A stretch of DNA of 64,000 nucleotides from Hippasteria phrygiana. Its lineage: Eukaryota > Echinodermata > Asteroidea > Valvatida > Goniasteridae. Shown piece after piece: positions 42,177 to 64,000 of the stretch. The notes beneath the pieces are model-generated. The model saw nothing but the letters and a program-made list of their open reading frames with translations. It searched no databases and was not told the DNA's origin. Every line of letters starts with the position of its first letter. Within the stretch, counting starts at the first letter, position 1. A program made the position numbers and the translations under genes. The DNA is taken from positions 62,001 to 126,000 of the forward strand of contig JAZGUH010000534.1 in NCBI GenBank assembly GCA_037893225.1, given 5' to 3'.

Positions 42177-43565
42177 TTAAAGAGGAACTAAAACGCCAAT
42201 TTTTGTTGACTTTTTGGACTTTTCCGATAGTTTAAATACTCTTTTAACTGATGGAGATTAGTTTGCAGACGAGAGGAATTTTTTTATAAAAAAAAAAGGG
42301 TTGTTATTCTGAACCATTTATCCTGTTTCGCGAAAGCTCATTATGTATGTTAAATGTATGTACGTGACCCCGTGACGTACACGTGTAGAGTCGGTTGATG
42401 CTACAGCCATATGCATGTACGTACGTTGAGTTGATGCTGCTGAAGAGTCGACCTAACTCCTCCGTTTTCCCGTCTATTTTGTCTAATTTTGATATTATTT
42501 CAGTATGAGTATGGTTCTGAGATAATCATTATGCCTCGATCGTGTGTAGTTGGGGGTTGCACGAGGAACAGCGACAAAAACCCTGACCTAACCTTATTGC
42601 GATTCCCAGTGCTGAATGGAGCTCAAAGGCGACAGTGGGTCCGCTTTGTAGACAATACAATATCTGATTTTGGGCTGTCGAAATGGTCAAAAATATGTGC
42701 AGAACATTTCGCCAAAGACTGTATAGATGATAGTGTTAGTATGAAAACTCAGCTGGGTTTGAAGGCACAATTCCGTTTGAAGCGGGCTGGAGCCATTCCA
42801 ACTCTAAAGGCACCGAGCATTCCAATCGTGTCCCGGACTCACGCGCACCACCGCGACGACGTTCCCTGCGGTTGCCGTCTCAAGCAGCCAGAGCCCCGGC
42901 CGTCTCCTTGTCCACCACGCTCGCTTGACTCAACATGCATTGTACACGCACGGTACCACATGCGCTGCATGCGATTGAGTCTGGTACCTTATAACATAAA
43001 TTGTGTGTATAGTTCTGAGAAGGTGCGGGTCCTTATGAGAGCTGCATAAGCAAAGTCGCTATACTAGAGTATAGCATCAGCTCACACACAACTTACCGCG
43101 CAGGTCCCAATAAAAGCCGACTGCAAACAAAGGAAAGTATGACTCATAACTAGCTTTTCAGCAAGAACAAGCCTACAACCCCAATTCTAAATGTGTCTCA
43201 CAAAGATGTCAACACTTTAAAATATGTTTATCGTAGTGTTACTCCTGAATGAGCAAAAAGCACTTCAAGTAATACTAGCCTCAGACAAAAAAATACGTAC
43301 AGACTGTACGTAAAACATTGTCGTATAATACAGTGACGTCATATGTTTCTACACGTATACGTCAATACTCGCGCGATACGGCACGCAGTTGACCTCGGCC
43401 TTTTCTGAATCGAGTCAAAGTGGCTCAGTATCAGAAAGAAAAGGCACAAAAACATTTTTTTTGATTTTTCAGAGTCATGAAACTTGTTACATTAGTTTTT
43501 GGGGAGGCATAAACTATCAGATAAGTCAAAAAGTAAAAAAAAATGGCGTTTTAGTTGGTCTTTAA
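42177..43565 (+). mobile_element. TTAA-flanked element with THAP ORF (Kolobok-type)
   Basis: It begins TTAAAGAGGAACTAAAACGCC and ends GGCGTTTTAGTTGGTCTTTAA, giving roughly 20-bp inverted ends and TTAA at each side. It sits inside a gatttgag array that continues unbroken on both sides. It carries one THAP-domain ORF. THAP domains with TTAA duplications are known from Kolobok transposons (family knowledge). At 1.4 kb, with no catalytic core seen, it is probably non-autonomous. Confidence 0.72.
42531..43049 (+). CDS. THAP zinc-finger ORF
   Basis: ATG at 42531 opens 172 residues; an earlier in-frame ATG (42489) precedes a possible splice acceptor (tattatttcag) and is less likely. The THAP domain has the C-x4-C start (SCVVGGC), LLRFPVL, W, then KICAEHF (C-x2-H) and the GAIPTL box at about residue 86. 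All four zinc ligands are present. THAP domains bind DNA specifically, and in transposases they read the terminal repeats. The tail after residue 100 (Pro/Arg/Cys-rich) resembles nothing known to me and may be read-through of non-coding DNA. Confidence 0.75.
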   Translation: MPRSCVVGGCTRNSDKNPDLTLLRFPVLNGAQRRQWVRFVDNTISDFGLSKWSKICAEHFAKDCIDDSVSMKTQLGLKAQFRLKRAGAIPTLKAPSIPIVSRTHAHHRDDVPCGCRLKQPEPRPSPCPPRSLDSTCIVHARYHMRCMRLSLVPYNINCVYSSEKVRVLMRAA

Positions 43566-43960
43566 GACTTGAGATTTTTGAGATCTGAGATTTGAGATTT
43601 GAGATTTGGGATTTGAGATTCCTGTTTGAGATTTTGGATTTGGGATTTAAGACTTTGAGATTTTGGATTTGGGATTTGATATTTGGGATTTGGGATTTAA
43701 GATTTGATATTTTTGGGATTTAAGATTTGCGGGGATTTGATATTTATAATTTTTTGAATTGGAGATTTGAAATTTCTGAGATTCGGGTGATTTGAATTTG
43801 AGAGACTTATTGGGGGATTTGAATTTGAGACTTGAATTTATAATTTTCGGATTTGATATTTGAGATTTGATGTTTGTGAGAATTTGAGATTTGAGATTTG
43901 GGCGATTTTAGAGAGAAATTTTGGGCGATTTTAGAGAGAGAAATTTTGAGCGATTTTTTG
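43566..43960 (+). repeat. gatttgag low-complexity array (right part)
   Basis: Continuation of the 41930 array with units such as gagatttgggatttgag, fading into tttgggcgattttagagaga. Confidence 0.85.
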
Positions 43961-44221
43961 GGCGGAGAGCTTTTTCCTCGGTTTTCGATTTTTAGAGGTT
44001 TTTTAAATTGTTGTCATATTGGGGTAGGAGAAATTTAGGAGGTGATCCAGTATCCCCCTTTCACTACTACTCCTGTTAAGATTTTCTGTTTATTATATTT
44101 CCATCATTCCGGAACGTTTTAGTTAATTCCCTCGGCCCTAACAATCTAAATAGCACGGACCTGTACCTTTATCTTCATACTAACACTCGGGCGGTAGTTG
44201 TCAGGGGCTAGATCCATTTAT

Positions 44222-44410
44222 TTATACATTATGCAAACTACATAATGCGCGCTGCAACATTAGGCTAAGCAGGTGCGAGCGCAACCCGGCTTCTACGAAA
44301 TTCCCAAGACGTTGTTTACTGGCGGTTCGTCGCTTAAGACGCCCTCTCGCGGCGGCCGGTTATCGCGTATATACGTAACAACGTCTTGAACCAAGACTAG
44401 GCACGTACGT
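44222..44410 (+). repeat. repeat upstream of the SRCR leader exon, related to 47230-47420
   Basis: Shares aagcaggtgcgagcgcaac, cgaaattcccaagacgtt, cgccctctcgcgg and ttgaaccaagacta with 47230-47420 in the same order. The first copy ends about 215 bp before the signal-peptide ATG, so it may contribute to the promoter region. Inferred as a mobile repeat. Confidence 0.5.
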
Positions 44411-44625
44411 ACTAAGATCGCGCAAGGCAAGATCGTACCCATGGTAACGAGGTTGATAGTTTATGTCAATGCCGCGCACAAAAGGGCGCGGCACATTGCC
44501 GTACGTAAATGTACGTGTGTAACATCCTCTTGCACACTTCCATTCCATTCCAAAGCAGCATACCTTCTTTAATTATTGGGGTTTTTGCTATTTAGACCGT
44601 AGTCCACACACTGAATTTTGATGAA

Positions 44626-64000
<19,375 letters not shown>

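Overview
The window is nuclear DNA of an animal. Its genes are split by introns with GT/AG junctions and matching phases. Two are widely conserved animal genes, and the rest is mostly transposon remains. The mix (MEAF6, OSTM1, a multi-SRCR receptor, THAP-bearing transposons, L2-like LINEs, frequent acatgta-type words and long G tracts) suggests a marine invertebrate deuterostome such as an echinoderm or amphioxus. I cannot name the species.

Host genes. (1) 618-9807 (+): the last six coding exons of MEAF6, the EAF6 subunit of NuA4/TIP60, HBO1 and MOZ/MORF histone acetyltransferase complexes; the first exon(s) lie left of the window. (2) 30358-18319 (-): a complete five-exon OSTM1, the lysosomal beta subunit of the CLC-7 Cl-/H+ exchanger, 328 aa. 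It is convergent with MEAF6. (3) 44626-64000 (+): a secreted or membrane scavenger-receptor cysteine-rich (SRCR) gene. A signal-peptide exon is followed by one group-A SRCR domain per phase-1 exon at 50201, 61051 and 63657, and the gene runs off the right edge. Its first SRCR exon has an in-frame TAG.

Transposons. 30846-40315 holds a young, nearly complete Ty3/gypsy element on the minus strand: 1812/1816-bp LTRs, 4-bp target duplication TGCG, and gag and pol open, but with an extra base in the protease region. 42177-43565 is a TTAA-flanked (Kolobok-type) element with a THAP ORF. 51173-55852 is a THAP-bearing element with long subterminal inverted repeats inside an SRCR intron; it has itself received a Crypton-like ORF element, a palindromic element and a pogo-like element. 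Introns and spacers also hold hAT elements with 8-bp target duplications (2529-3386 with 2593-3253 nested in it, 5939-6913, 13142-13686, 13811-14369, 14915-15512, 19797-20732, 21253-21844), piggyBac-like TTAA MITEs, a tRNA-Thr-like element in three places, a tRNA-Gly-like SINE, L2-like LINE tails and several tandem arrays.

Layout: 1-9.8 kb MEAF6; 9.8-18.3 kb spacer with hAT elements; 18.3-30.4 kb OSTM1 with a 7.2-kb last intron of repeats; 30.8-40.3 kb gypsy; 40.3-44.6 kb a degraded ORF cluster and the Kolobok-type element; 44.6-64 kb the SRCR gene with transposon-filled introns. The host genes show no sign of shared function. The most unusual material is the two THAP elements, the tRNA-like element and the defective SRCR exon. 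No bacterial-type operon, CRISPR or phage system is present.
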